Below are positions 46,370 to 58,028 of a stretch of DNA of 64,000 nt, piece by piece. Made by a program: the position numbers and the translations under genes. Below the pieces are notes generated by a model. That model saw nothing but the letters and a program-made list of their open reading frames with translations, did not search any database and had not been told where the DNA came from. The stretch comes from Welwitschia mirabilis (Eukaryota > Gnetophyta > Gnetopsida > Welwitschiales), in NCBI GenBank assembly GCA_051453625.1, contig JBOZIK010000001.1, positions 18,456,089 to 18,520,088 on the forward strand, in the 5' to 3' direction. How positions within the stretch are numbered: the first letter of the stretch is position 1; the number at the start of each line of letters is the position of its first letter.

Positions 46370-47925
46370 GAGGTGCAGCAACCATAGCCAAAATTGAGAG
46401 CATCATGTTATGAACCTATGGGAGATAATCAAGTTAACAACATGGGTGAGAATGAAGTAGGCATTGATGAAGCAAAGTCTTAGAGAGTAGAGAAACCACT
46501 AGGCTAGAATCTGTGATGCATATACTAAAAAGATTCTCAAAGTTCCCATTATGATGAAGAGGCCTCTTGAAAAGAGAAAAGTTGACATAGATTCAGTAGG
46601 ACCTCATTCTAGCTAGGAGGTGATGTAGGTACCTACTTCTTTTCCTCTTGTTCTTATAATTGTTCTTCCTTCTTGGATTCCTCCTCCTCATCATCATCAT
46701 CCTTGGACTCCTCTATATATTTCTCCTTTATGTCCTCTTCATAAGGTTCTTTCTCTACCTTCTCCTATGTAAGCACCTTTACCTTCTTATTTGACTCCTC
46801 CTCCTCTTTAGTCTCTAATCCTAGATAGTTTAGTTGAGGATTAGGAAATGGTGTCAGTGAGTAGGAGGGTGAATGGGAAGGAGGTCAAAAAGTATCTGGT
46901 ACATAGTCCAATCTCGTTAACTCCTCAAGAAGGTACATCATTCACTACTAAGGTTCCTCCTTCTCATATAATTAGGTATGAAGAGAAGTTAGTAGAACCA
47001 TCATTAGATTCATGGGTCCTATAGAGTAGGTGGCATGGGAATGAGATCCTAATGAATGGGCATGTAGAGACTTTGTGGCTTTATCATGAGGAGGTCTCAA
47101 AACAAATCCAGTCTCAAAGATGTGCATCCATGCTAATATAAAATAATTAAGAGGCTATGAAGACTTGAGAATGATGACATCATGTTACATTAATGGAATG
47201 TGACGATGATAGCATAACCCCATAATCAAGCTACCATATCTAAGAATGCTATTCTCATACTATATAGTATGCACTAGAAATATAAAAATGATTGGTGCAT
47301 TTATTTTATGTTGTGAGTAAAGCTAGTGTAGAAATCAAAGTTTATAAAAATTGATATCATTCCTGTGTCCACAAAGTGATAGAAGAGTGTATTCAAAAAT
47401 TAGGTGCACAACATGATGGAAAGTCATTAAGTGTTTAACTCTAAACATCATAGAGGATTCCTAATCAAATTAGGCCAAAAATAGATCCTATGCATGCTGA
47501 AATCAATTGTGGGTAGTCAAAATCAGTAAATGATAAATCAAAAACACTCCCTCTAGGGATGTTAAGTACCCATGAAATGGTATTTGAAGTTATCTTAAAG
47601 TTTAACCCAAAGGTCATGGTCAAGAGAAATGAGTCTCTTATGAAAATGATCTCAACATTAGCATAGAAAATGCCAATAACCTCTGCAATTACCTTTGAGC
47701 AGTGATTAAGAAATGACTTCCACTAGTGATACTTAAAGATTTACTCAATAAGGAGGTAAAGAGATTTAAAGATAAATGCCTAGATTTCCCTTTCTCTAAG
47801 TGAAGTCTTTGATTTGAAATCTATTTCAAATCATCGCCTAATTTGTCTATCCATTCGAGTGAACAAATCAACCTATCTTAAGGTGAAAGCCTCAACCTTC
47901 TTACCCTTGGTAGCATGAGAGAGCT
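46370..47925 (-). pseudogene. plant-transposon-protein-like ORF with acidic tail
   Basis: Minus strand. It opens with KGKKVEAFTLR, then FEIDFKSKTSLRERE (~47825-47785), KVIAEVIGIFYANVEI (~47695-47650), LNFKITSNTISWVLNIPRGSVFDLSF (~47615-47540) and later EYTLLSLCGHRNDIN (~47390-47350). The order 'FYAN', 'F......I...LGIP..G' and a later 'RN..' block resembles the putative plant transposon protein domain (PF20167-type). A very acidic stretch follows: ETKEEEESNKK (~46815-46785) and ESKDDDDEEEESKKEE (~46715-46670). Function unknown; such ORFs occur in plant repeats. Stops and frameshifts make it a pseudogene. It could instead be a Sirevirus 3' (env-like) ORF, but it lies between two LTR-like blocks. 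Confidence 0.45.
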
Positions 47926-47940
47926 AAGGAGCCGTTTACA

Positions 47941-47954
47941 ATCAAATCATACCA
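47941..47954 (-). other. possible tRNA-Met-type primer site
   Basis: Minus-strand ATGGTATGATTTG resembles the TGGTATCAGAGC site typical of copia elements (8 of 12 positions). It follows the upper LTR-like block and precedes the ORF, as expected. Weak by itself. Confidence 0.3.
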
Positions 47955-47957
47955 TTA

Positions 47958-48850
47958 TAACCAAAAAATAAAAAAATAGCAAATAAATGCTTAATAAATT
48001 AATAAGTTTTATACATAAGCACAAAAGAAAATGTATGCAGATTGTTAACATAAATTAACATGATATGAGATGCCAAAAATTCATCAGAATGGTAATTTTA
48101 AGTGAATGAACTAAAACTAAATTATGCATAGATAAATGATCATAGATGATGAATCATGTAAAAGGAATAGAGAGTGGCCTGATTAAGTAGNNNNNNNNNN
48201 TAAAAAAGTATGAAGATAACTGATAATTAATTAAATAATGAGAAAAGTTTATAAAAGAGTGAGAAATCCAAGAATTGATGCAAAAACTAGTCACATATAA
48301 CAAAAGCTGACCTAAAAATGATAAGAGAGTATGAAATTTAAAACACAACAAGGAGAAAGACATGAGCTAGGTTAAAAGAGATTGAATAAATGTTAAATTA
48401 TTAAAACATTTAAACCATACATGTTGAATGCTTGAACAATATGTAAGAAAGTTGCAAAATATTACTAAAAGAGCCTTTGAAAAACCAAAATGTGACAAAA
48501 GAAGCTTCTAGAAGGTTAAATAGATCTAAGAGTATGATGAAATTTGAAGAGAGTGAGGTGATAAGTGATGAATCGCACTAAAAATTTATAGAAGCATGAA
48601 GTTTACATAGTGGGTATTAACCCTTAAGGTTAGGCAATCGACCATTTTGAGAATATATACAAATATTAGATCAAGGGCAATCAATCCTCCAAGGATAGTT
48701 GTTGACCATATTAGGCAATGATCAAACCTCACATAATCTTATTGATTGTCTAAGACCCATGAAAAACTAAAACTAATGTAATCAACCTGGTAGGTTACTC
48801 ATAGCAGTTGACAATTTATGATAAGAGGTTAATCCCCTTGAGTAGAAAAG
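47958..48850 (-). repeat. LTR-like block (5') with palindromes and TATA box
   Basis: Three imperfect palindromes AACCCTTAAGGTT (48619-48631), ATCCTCCAAGGAT (48684-48696) and AACCTGGTAGGTT (48784-48796) lie upstream (minus sense) of a TATA box CTATAAATTTTTAG (about 48592-48578). Sirevirus LTRs are known for palindromic repeats just upstream of TATA. The upper boundary is uncertain because RNase H coding sequence of the neighbouring pol ends at 48979. Confidence 0.45.
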
Positions 48851-48978
48851 AGAAAACTTAAAAGAGAAGAAAATTCAAATTACAAAAAAATTTAAAAGAA
48901 AAGATTGTACATGGTTAAGAAAGATAAAGTAGAGGTAAGAAAATAAGAAGAAAGAAGGAAAGTTTTAAGAACAAGGAT

Positions 48979-49570
48979 TAAGATTTAAAGATTCATAGAG
49001 AGAGGTAAAATGGTCTTGTAAAAGGGGTTTGGTCAAAATGTCATCTAATTAATGGTTAGTAAGTATATATTCACGCTTGATATCTTTGGAATCAACATGA
49101 CCTCTAATGAAATAATGACAAATGTCAATTTGTTTGATTCTTCAGTTAAGCAGGGAGTTCGTGAAGATGTTAGTGATACAAGAATTATCACAGAAAATAG
49201 GTGTATTAGATTCATGAATATTAAGATCTTATAAAGCATGATGAATCCATAATGCTTAAGCTACATAGCTATTAGTAGCCACATAATTAGTTTCAACTAT
49301 GAATTAAGCAATGGAGGGTTATTTCTGAAACACCTAACTAACTAAACATGATCCTATAAAGTAACAATAACCACTAGTGCTATTCCTATCATGCCTAGAA
49401 CCAACCAAATCAACATAAAAAAAAGGTGCATAAATTTAATGTAGTATCTCTAATAAACCAATTACTATAGTTTAGGATGCCTTTTACATACCTGAGAATG
49501 TATATAACAATCTTAAAGTGAGATTATTTGTGTTTAAATTGATTCTCCTATTGAAAATGTGATGTCAAAC
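48979..49570 (-). pseudogene. Sirevirus-like copia RNase H
   Basis: Minus strand: YVDLVGSRHDRNSTSGYCYFIGSCLVSWVF (~49430-49325; stop-interrupted), ETNYVATNSYVA.ALW, then FCDNSCITN (~49190; catalytic Asp kept), RIKQIDICHYFIRGHV (~49140-49085) and LDDILTKPLLQDHFTSLYESLNLNPCS ending at about 48979. It matches the DRKSTSG / FCDN / TKHI-IRHHFIRDHV / LADIFTKPL series of Sireviruses block by block. One catalytic Asp in the YSDADFAG block is not preserved. Confidence 0.75.
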
Positions 49571-50810
49571 ATAGTTGTTTTCAGGTAAAGTAGACTCCAA
49601 ATCATACTTCTACATATCTCAACATCCAAATCCTTGCGATTCTTATCAACATCTATTTTATCATTAGTTCTCATTGGTGTAGATGCCGGTTTCTAATGAT
49701 TTAGTCCAAGCTTCTTCACAAGTTCACTTGTGAATTTTTGTTGAGATAGAAATTCAACATCTATTCTTTGCTTAACCTATAATTCAAGGAACACTTATAG
49801 CTCATCATGGCTAATTTCAAAATGATTATCATAAGTTTGAAAAAATCATAATATATAAAGTCCATAGTTATTCCAAAGATAATGTCATCAACATAAATTT
49901 GCATAAGCAAAAAGTTAGAATTGATTTTTTTAAACAAATAGAGTTTTATCTATTTTACCTATAATGAAATATGATCTAAGAGAAAAGAAATTATTTTTTC
50001 AGATCAGCCTCTTGATGCTTATTTGAGTTTATATAGTGCTTTTCTCAACCTATAGAATGACATGGATACCGTGGTTCTTTAAATCTAGTAGATTGTTTTA
50101 CAAACACAAGTTTGTTTAATATTCCATTCGAGGAAGAACTTTTTATAGCCATTTGACAAATTTTAAAGTTGTAAAAACAAGATAGTATAAGAAAAATGGG
50201 AATTGATTCTAATCTAGTACCTAATGCAAAAGTTTCCGCAAAATCAATGGCTTCCAAGTGTAACATTGTACCACCAACTTTGCTTTATTCCTTACCACTT
50301 GAGAGCTTTTATTTAGTTTGCTTTTAAATACTCATTTGATACCAATAATATTGTGATTTGTTGGCCTAGGAACAAGCTCTCTTACATTACTTTTCTTGAA
50401 TTAGTTAAGTTCTTCTTTCACAGCATTGAGCAATTTTCATCTTGTTTATCTTCTTTAAAAGATTTAGGTTCTAAGGTAGAAACAACACAAACATCTGCAT
50501 AAATTGAACTCCTAGTCTTTACCTTATCAAACAAATCATCAATTATGGATTCTATGAATAGATCCTTAAGCACAATTATCTTCTTAAGTGTTGAAGTTTC
50601 CTTGTAAGAGGTAGAAGAAAAGGAAGGAAAGAAAGTAGAGATTTCAGCATTTAAATAAAGTCTTTTAGAAATTAACTCCACTTCTTCATCTTCATTATCA
50701 CTCTAGTGATTACCTTCATTTATTCTAAGATGAACACATTTATTAATTCTACTTAAGTTTTGGTTAAATACGTAATAGAATTTACCTATTTCAGAATATC
50801 TAAGGAAAAA
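49571..50810 (-). pseudogene. Sirevirus-like copia RT
   Basis: Minus strand. The linker LDKVKTRSSI-type block (~50530) is followed by AIDFAETFALGTRLESIPIFLILSCFYNFKICQMAIKS (50266-50045 open piece): the first palm Asp of 'QMDVKSAF' is Ala here. The catalytic box IYVDDIIFG is intact at 49895-49884. Then LVKKLGLNH and STPMRTNDKIDVDKNRKDLDVEICRSM (~49720-49610), the 'GTPM...K' block, and SLLYLKTTMFDITFSI. Frameshifts separate the pieces. Confidence 0.8.
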
Positions 50811-51290
50811 ATCCTTCTAATTACCTTGAGTCAAACTTTTTAGTTTTGTCATCATTCTTTAAAATATAGCATTTACTACCAAATATTTTAAAATAAGATA
50901 TATTTGGCCTTTTCCATTTCCATAGCTCATAACAAGTTTTGGTAATACAAGATTTAGGAAAGGCTTTGTTGGATATATAACAAGCTATGTTAAGAGCTTC
51001 AGACCAAAATCTCTTAGTTATTTCTTTTTTTTGTAACATTATTTTAGCCATCTCTTGTAGCACCTTGTTATTCCTTCCCATGACACAATTTTCTTGTGCG
51101 GTTTCAAGGCTGATAATTTGTGGGTAACACCTTTTTTCTTACATCATTCTTCAAACATTTCATTTTCAAGCTCTCCTTTATGATCACTTCTAATTTTCTT
51201 TAAACAAACTCTCCATTTAGATTCATAGTGGATATTTATTTAACATCTTCTACATATATTTCCTTTTACATCCATCATTGTAAGACAAAT
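50811..51290 (-). pseudogene. Sirevirus-like copia integrase, C-terminal part
   Basis: Minus strand: KKIRSDHKGELENEMFEE (~51205-51150; second catalytic Asp kept), KKKGVTHKLSA, then ENCVMGRNNKVLQEMAKIMLQ (~51105-51040), where the catalytic Glu of 'NGVVERKNR' is Gly. The open piece 51081-50821 continues FWSEALNIACYISNKA, YELWKWKRPNISYFKIFGSKCYILKNDDK, matching the region after the core. The N-terminal half is not found above 51290. Confidence 0.8.
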
Positions 51291-52929
51291 TATTTTGGTA
51301 ATCATCTTTATCCCATCTCTTTTGCTTACTGCATCCACTCCCATGTTTATTGCATTTCTAGTCTTACTTATTACTATTTTCACTGTTATCATCTCTATAT
51401 CTTATAGAACTAGCTCATATGCCACTTCACCACTATACATCACACTACTTAGAACATCTATAAATATCTTAATTAGAATTTTGAAATTCTAAACTTTAAT
51501 TTTTAATTAGTTAATAATGTTTTTATAACCTAGTCAAATGTTCACTTGAGTACTTTCAATTAGAAATGATTATATAATGCATTGTCATTTTTAATTCTTA
51601 TTGAGGATTTTTTAATATCTAAAATATTGTTAACTAGATCCAATTCCTTGCATATTTTCATGTAAATAATGTTTATCTTATTCAAGAGATAGATGAAATT
51701 ACTATTTGATTTCTCACTAAATAATATCTTAAATGTTTTCATAACCTCATACTTAAATGTATGTTCTGTACCATCTACTGATCACATTTATTTGTGACTA
51801 AGTAAATTAAAGAAGGCACTATCTTATTAATCATTTTTCGTTTTACTTTAGCATGATCACTTGTTGATGATGAATGATAATTTCCTTTTTAAGTAATATT
51901 TGTATATCTACTTAGCTTTGACTACAAAATTGGTCTATCATGTGATTAGCCCTAAGTAAACTTATCATTTAATATGGTACTAAAATTTGTCTTAAAGTTA
52001 GTTAATAATTTCACTAATTTTATAGTGGTTTCATCTTGGACACCTCAAATTAATTTGAGTTCATCCTTTTAGATTTCTAGAGTTCATAAGCATTATTTCA
52101 GAGAATTCCTTTTAGAGTAGTAAAGCTAGCATGAGCTCTAAAATTTTTTATATATAACTTTTTAAATTTTTAGTACATTATGAATTTAGTAAAGAATAAT
52201 TCACAATTGATACTATTTGAATAATTAATTCAAATTAGAAAAATTCTAGCTATGATACAAGAGAGGAAAAAATTACAAAACTTCATATACTCTAATTAAT
52301 AAAGATGTTAGTCATGTAAATAGCTAAAAATTCCTAATTAGAAATATTCTAATTTTGATCTCTAACTAGAAATTATCCTGAGTTTGATTTAAAAAAGCAT
52401 TTACTTTAGAATTAAAACTCTTTCTAGATGTCCAAACTTCCTTTGTAGTGTCTAAATTCCTTTACGAATTCATATATAATACATCCAATTAGCAAGGAGT
52501 CTATATTCATAAATATTTAAAGTCAGAGAGTTCCTAAGCTTAGAGTGCTAATAAAGATGAAGTTAAGAGGGAATAGAAAATGTAAAAAATAGTCTAGAAT
52601 AATAATGTCATCAACAACTATATCATTAGCATATAATTATTATTTATATATTTAGGGTTATGGTTTTTCCATTAGAATTTTACCCTAAAAAATGACTAAG
52701 CCCACCTTTATAAGTGGTTAAGCTATTATAGCTATTACTATAGTAATAATACTAATAACTAAATTTATAAGTCATAAGACTTCAATAAGTTTAAGATAAT
52801 TTAGGAGTCATGGTGTATTCCTTTTTAGATCTAAGTGTCATTCCAATTTTACAGTATTCGACGAGTATTTATAAATCCAAGTTCCTAATTGAACTTATCT
52901 TTAATTAAGTTCTTACATCCTTGATACAT
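51291..52929. other. AT-rich stretch, nothing recognised
   Basis: Expected on the minus strand: integrase N-terminus, protease, gag and 5' LTR of the Sirevirus-like element. None is recognisable, so either this part is too decayed or the element is 5'-truncated. Confidence 0.4.
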
Positions 52930-54208
52930 TGGCAACATGTAAAAATTTATATCTAGACCAAGTATATCAGGCCAATTTAGCATAAGTAAAGGTGTTAAAT
53001 TAATTATTTTAGTAGAAAATAATGTCTTTCTTCATTTTTTATGTCTGTTTCCAGGTTTTTAGCCATGTTTTGAAATACATGTTCAAAGGTAAATCCAACT
53101 AGGTAAAAAATGATGATATGACAGTGACATGCTAGACATATAGCAATGACATGGTAGTGAAACGGGAATGACATGTGACAGTGGCATGTGATGTTGGCAT
53201 TCGAAACAAATGGTGATACCATAAGTTGAAAGCGTTTAAAATCAAGGCCACATGTTAAACTATTGTGATGATTCTTCACCTAATGCTACATGATGAAGAC
53301 TTAAAGCTTTCAACAAATACTACATGATAATGCTTTCATCAAATACTACATGATGAAGATTCCAAATAATGCTATAGATGGAATCTTATCCATCTCACTT
53401 ACCACTACAAGCCAAAGGGCTTTAACTACCCTAATCCTAAATCCCTTTATGAAAAGGGCTATGCCTCTTCATTGTATTTACCCAATCCTTTGGTAATGAG
53501 AACAATCATTCTTAAAGAAAGAGCTCTTCTATAATGTCTTTCTAGTTTCTCTCCTTTGGGGATGGACTAGCCTTGATCTTATCATGATACGTCTTTGAGC
53601 TAAGTCATTCTTTATTGATGTACTTCAATGTCATTTTTATAATAAAATAGTATTTTTACTTTTCTTTATTTTATGTGTAATTCATTTCATACCTTTAATG
53701 CTTGATATGAAGTTATAATATTTCTAAGGTATTTATGTTTTTGAGTGAACCATTCTTACTTACATTTTTGTTTCATAGTTTAATTTTGTTTGATGGTTCT
53801 TGGAAGACAAATCCTACTTATCATGCTTATAAGTAGGTCATGAAGGACTGAAAGTAACAAAGGGATGTTACTACCACTTATGTGGTAAATGAGATTATGC
53901 CATCATGATTTGAACTAGTGAAATTTGGATTTAAGATGGAGCTTACTTTATATCTTTAAATGAAATGGTTGTGCTTATTGGGATATTTATGTTAGCCTTG
54001 AGTGCTACAATCATTTTCAACTCTCACTTCTCAAAATCTCATTTATTAGATTTTTAATTTGTACTTTTGCTTAAATCATTTAGTAGCTCATCATAATGTT
54101 TTACATAATGGTTTATGTGTTTTCTTATGTTTTTATATCTCTTTCATTCCTGTGGAAAGAACGATAACTAGTCCTCATCTAGTTTTATTATAAGTTTGGG
54201 AATAAACA
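52930..54208 (+). repeat. 5' LTR of element D
   Basis: Plus-strand LTR of the A/B/C family: near its start ACATGTAAAAATTTA (52936-52950), TATA-like TATGAAAAGGGCT (53448-53460), the family block CACTTATGTGGTAAATGAGATTATG (53876-53900) and an end at ACA (54208) before the primer site. Iterated TGACATG words lie at 53115-53195. Lower-boundary position is approximate. Confidence 0.6.
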
Positions 54209-54214
54209 ACTTTT

Positions 54215-54232
54215 TGAAACCATTGCCTGGGA
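54215..54232 (+). other. tRNA-Asp primer binding site of element D
   Basis: TGAAACCATTGCCTGGGA matches TGGCGCCGTTGCCGGGGA at 13 of 18 positions without gaps, six bases after the LTR end. Confidence 0.55.
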
Positions 54233-56119
54233 ACAGTAGAATGATAGCTACATACATAAGTGCATAAAAGTTTGCATTTTAGTTAGCTACACTTTTCTTT
54301 CATTTCGAGTGATTGATACTGGTTCCTTCAAGTGTTACCCAAACTGGTTCATTTTTCTTTTTCTTTTTTTCCTATAATTTTTAGGGATGGGTACTGGTCC
54401 ATTTTCAATGATACCCAAACTGGTCTACCTCTTTTTGGTTTTTATTGAATTGTCTAACCCTAGATAAGAAATATATTATTGCATCAATTTTTGTGATTGG
54501 TTGGTTTTATAGGTTTTTGCTAAAAACCTCTTTGAATGAAAGACAAAGCATTAAGGATATAAGAATTAATAGTAAATGACAAAACAAATAAGAGCCCTCT
54601 TTTCTTTTACTGTTTCTTTCATTTTTAAATATAGTAGTTTTAGTTTTATATGTGATAAATTACATTTCAATTTCTAGTTTAAGTTTTTTTATTTTTAGTT
54701 TTTCATAGGATTTTTCTGTGGCCTTTATTTTTCTTCTACATATCATTTTATTTTCTATTAAACCCAAGTAGTCCTAAACATTCATATATTTTTTTTTCTA
54801 AATGAAAATACTTATGTAGAACCTATTCCAAATCTAGCGTGAAATTTATTGTTAATCATAAAATTGGATTATTTCCTTTACCTTTTCTTAATGATAACTC
54901 ATACTATTTTAAATCCAATGATCCTCCTGATACTAGCTGAACTATAGAAGATTATCTTTAACCTCAGAAAATTGTAAGGGATTACCTTTAACTTGAATAT
55001 CTAAATACCCTTTCATGTGACCCTAAGTTTAAAAATCCTTACTTTTAATAAAAAGAGTTTGATTCTATGCTTTTCAGTATCCCTTATAATACTTATTCCT
55101 AATCATATTATCAAGTTTCTTTATTTCCTAATCCTTATCCTTCATTTTTTTCATGAATACACTTCATTTTTCAAAACTCACCAATCTTATTCATGAAATC
55201 TATTTGGAAGAAATACTAAAAACATTCATGGCATACCAAGCTCAAATTCTCTAATAAATTTAGCAAACCACCATCCATATTCTCTCTTCTTTGAACATAA
55301 AGAACCTAAAGAGATTCCTTCATTCATTGAACCAAATCCTAGGAGTTTTAAAATACCAAAAGGATTAACAATAGTTAAATCCTTGATACCTAGTCATACC
55401 TATAAAAATGAGGAAGAAACCAATAAGAAAACCCATGAGGACATATAGGATGAAGAGGTACTAGAGGATAAGCAACTACTTTATGAAAGTTAATCATTTA
55501 AGAAAAGTCACACATTTGAGGTGAGTCTTTTGGTAAACTTTCTGAGGAGAACAACATCAAAGAAGAACCCTTATAAGACCCATCCCATGTAAAACCTTTA
55601 CTTCTTCTTAAAACTTCATGAGCTAAACATTTCTCAGAATTAGGACTACCTTTTGCTAATTATTTTAATAAACCAACACTTTGTCTAGTGGTCTCTAATC
55701 ACCTTTATCTTCCCTTAAAGATGGTGTCTTACATGAATTATTGAGAAATAAAAAATGAGCTAAATGATGGACCATTTTTAACCTCAAACACATAAACTTT
55801 ATTACTTGTTTTGATTTTATTCCTAATTTTATAGACTCGTGCATAAAAATTTACATGGATTCTCTCCTAGTTCATTACACTTCACATGCATAGCTTTTTG
55901 TCCCCTTAATTCTTCACCCAAGCATCACATTAAAAAATCCTTTTTGAAAATTTTCGTTTCTTTTCATGCTTTTAGGTTAGATTTGTCTTTAGATTAGGTT
56001 TAGAATGGGTAAGTCCATTTACAATAAAACTAATTTTACCTGATGGTGTATTTCTCATGGAACCACCCAAGCATTACTACTTGTAGAATCATTGTCTTAA
56101 ACCAATTTACATAGGTAAT
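54233..56119 (+). mobile_element. internal region of element D (non-autonomous LTR element)
   Basis: Leader with two copies of the family motif (54315-54350 and 54389-54426), then a low-complexity T-rich part. From ~55020 to 55600 the plus strand encodes the same Tyr/Pro-rich and acidic frame as elements A and C: KFKNPYF, KEFDSMLFSIPYNTYS, NPYPSFF, then EIPSFIEPNPRSFKIPKG (55311-55364) and NEEETNKKTHEDI (~55405-55443). No protease, RT or integrase block was found. The element is cut at 56120 by the minus-strand LTR E, so its 3' part is missing. Confidence 0.55.
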
Positions 56120-56852
56120 TGATCATAACTTTGTAGTGATCTAGATTTAAAACTACGTTTGCACTTAGTTATCATTCTTCCATAGGGATATATAAGGTAA
56201 ATTTAATCAAAAGATACAAGATTAATTTTGTCTTGTAATGGAAACTTAAATAAAAGAAAAATTAGAAGTTGAGAGAAAAGTTGATCTTCAATTAGTGATG
56301 AAAGGGAATGAAAATGCTCCAAGGCAAGGGAATGAAAATGCTCCAAGGATATAGCAATTCATCCAACTCTCCTCTTTTTCTTTGATGATTCTTTTATCTT
56401 AAAACTTAAAGATCAAGTGAGCTCCACTGAAAAATTGCTAATGCTAACTAAATGTGCAAGTATGATAAAAAATGAAACACACTTAGAATTAGTCATATCT
56501 AAAAATTATTAATTCCAAATTAATGTGCAATAAAAATGAAAGTGTTTAAACCAATTCTAGAACTAGTCCTACCTAAATATTACTAATATGAAATAGATTA
56601 CACAATAATAATGAAAGGGTCTAAACCATTTCTATACTAAAATTCAAAACAAATTATACATTACATCAATGGAGTAAGAAAAGGAGAAGAGCTTCTCAAT
56701 TATCCTTAAATCATTCTGCCCCTAAGAAAGAGTGTTAGAGCACCATGACATCCTAGCCTTTAAGTCTTTCCCATGTTAAGCTAACTAAAAGTTGTTTACA
56801 ATGGGTACTCAAGGACCTTTTATAAATAAGAAAAGGCTTGAGGAGTTACATC
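56120..56852 (-). repeat. LTR E, minus strand, cut by a gap
   Basis: The end TGATCAT at 56120-56126 matches the LTR end of element C at 63456, but no primer site lies below it, so it is a 3' or solo LTR. It carries the family TATA box (minus TATAAAAGGTCC, 56824-56813) and a 24-bp tandem duplication AAGGGAATGAAAATGCTCC (56302 and 56326). A run of exactly 100 N follows (56853-56952). Confidence 0.55.
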
Positions 56853-56952
56853 NNNNNNNNNNNNNNNNNNNNNNNNNNNNNNNNNNNNNNNNNNNNNNNN
56901 NNNNNNNNNNNNNNNNNNNNNNNNNNNNNNNNNNNNNNNNNNNNNNNNNNNN

Positions 56953-57964
56953 GGATACTCCAATTGCAATTATGAACATTGTGTGTACCTCTACATGAGT
57001 GCTTCAAGTGTGATTGTCATTCTTATGTTGTATGTTGCTGATATGCTGGTTGCTCGAAATGACATGAAAGAAATCAAAAGACTGAAGTATATGTCTAAGA
57101 CGTTTGCCACTAAAGATCTTGGACCAACAAAACAAATCCTTGCAATGAAGATTGCTAGAGATAGATCATGTCACAAGTTGTGGTTAAGCTAATCTAAATA
57201 TATTGACAACGTTTTGAAACATTTTAACATGCCAAATTGTAAACCTATTTGTACTCCTCTAGCTGCACATTTCCAATTACTTCATTAAGGTTATCCTACT
57301 TCAAAGAAGGAAAAGGTAGAGATGACAAGTGTACCTTATACATAAGTTGTGGACAGCCTGATGTGTGCCATGGTCTATACTAAACCAAACATTGCTCATA
57401 CAATAGGAGTTGTTTTTTATTTTATGAGTAATCTTAGGAAAGAGTGCTAGGGAGCAGTAAAATGGATACTTCATTACTTGAAGGAACTTAACATATGAGT
57501 TTGTGTTTTGGTAATGCTGATTTGCATGTTACAGGGTATATAGATGTTGATCATGCAAGTTGCAGTGATACTAGAAGCTCCATTACTTGGTATGTCTTCA
57601 CTCTAGGGGGTGGAGCTATTAGCTAGATGTCACGTCTACAATCAAATGTTACTCTTTCCACTACAGAAGCTAAGTATGGTGCCTTGACAAAAGCTACTAA
57701 GGAGATGTTGCGACTGGAAGGTCTTGTTAGTTGGTTTGGCCTTAGTTAAACCAAGTTTGTCATGCATTGTGACAGTCAGGGTGCCATAGATCTAACAAAT
57801 AATCCTATTTATCATGCCAAAACTAATCACATTAACACAAAGTAAAAGGCATGTTATGATGTAGGGCGAGTTTGGAAGTAATTTGAAAGTGAGAAAGGAG
57901 GCATCTCTTAGAGCTACATAAGAAGCTATTAAAGGCTCGCCAAATTTGTCTTCAAGTAAGAGAA
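56953..57964 (+). pseudogene. copia RT end, RNase H and polypurine tract (copia remnant 3)
   Basis: RT: MLYVADMLVARNDMKEIKRL (57023-57084), where YVADM shows the first Asp of YVDD changed to Ala, then KTFATKDLGPTKQILAMKIARDRS. After a TAA (57189-57191): SKYIDNVLKHFNM, CAMVYTKPNIAHTIG. RNase H in a shifted frame: TGYIDVDHASCSDTRSSITWYVF (first catalytic Asp kept), STTEAKYGAL (Glu kept) and CDSQGAIDL (Asp kept), with TAG for Trp near 57625. A deletion follows YHAKTNHINTK; the polypurine tract AAGTAAGAGAA ends at 57964. Closest in wording to copia remnants 1 and 2. Confidence 0.8.
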
Positions 57965-58028
57965 TGTAAGAAGCCAAATTTGTCTTTCTTAAATTGTAAC
58001 ATTACATTTTAACTTTAAACACCCGCCC
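57965..58028 (+). repeat. copia LTR start, interrupted by element C
   Basis: TGTAAGAAGCCAAATTTGTC follows the polypurine tract and resembles the LTR at 4771 (TG...AAGCCAAA, then a TAACATT.CATTTTAAC-like stretch). After ~64 bases it meets the 3' LTR end of element C. Confidence 0.5.

Larger units (their letters stand above)
44643..48850 (-). mobile_element. short Sirevirus-like LTR element carrying a non-pol ORF
   Basis: Minus-strand element, high to low: an LTR-like block with palindromic repeats and a TATA box (about 48850-47958), a possible tRNA-Met-type primer site (47954-47941), a decayed ORF (47925-46370), a polypurine tract (45766-45755) and a 3' LTR (45754-44643). The two LTR-like blocks share aligned stretches (CTTAGACAATC...; TAACCTTAAGGGTTAAT versus TAACCTCTAAGGGGTTGAT) and the same order of palindromes then TATA. 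No gag, RT or integrase lies between them. A 100-N gap (46050-46149) and a 10-N gap (48191-48200) fall inside. The element boundaries at the upper end are approximate. Confidence 0.5.

Noticed and set aside
46370-47925. Retroviral-type envelope gene
   Set aside because: No signal peptide, transmembrane or cleavage-site pattern was seen; the visible blocks resemble a plant transposon-associated domain with an acidic tail.
53004-53279. His/Cys-rich 91-codon minus-strand frame
   Set aside because: It is antisense to the iterated TGACATG words in the LTR of element D; the His/Cys composition is a by-product of the repeat.
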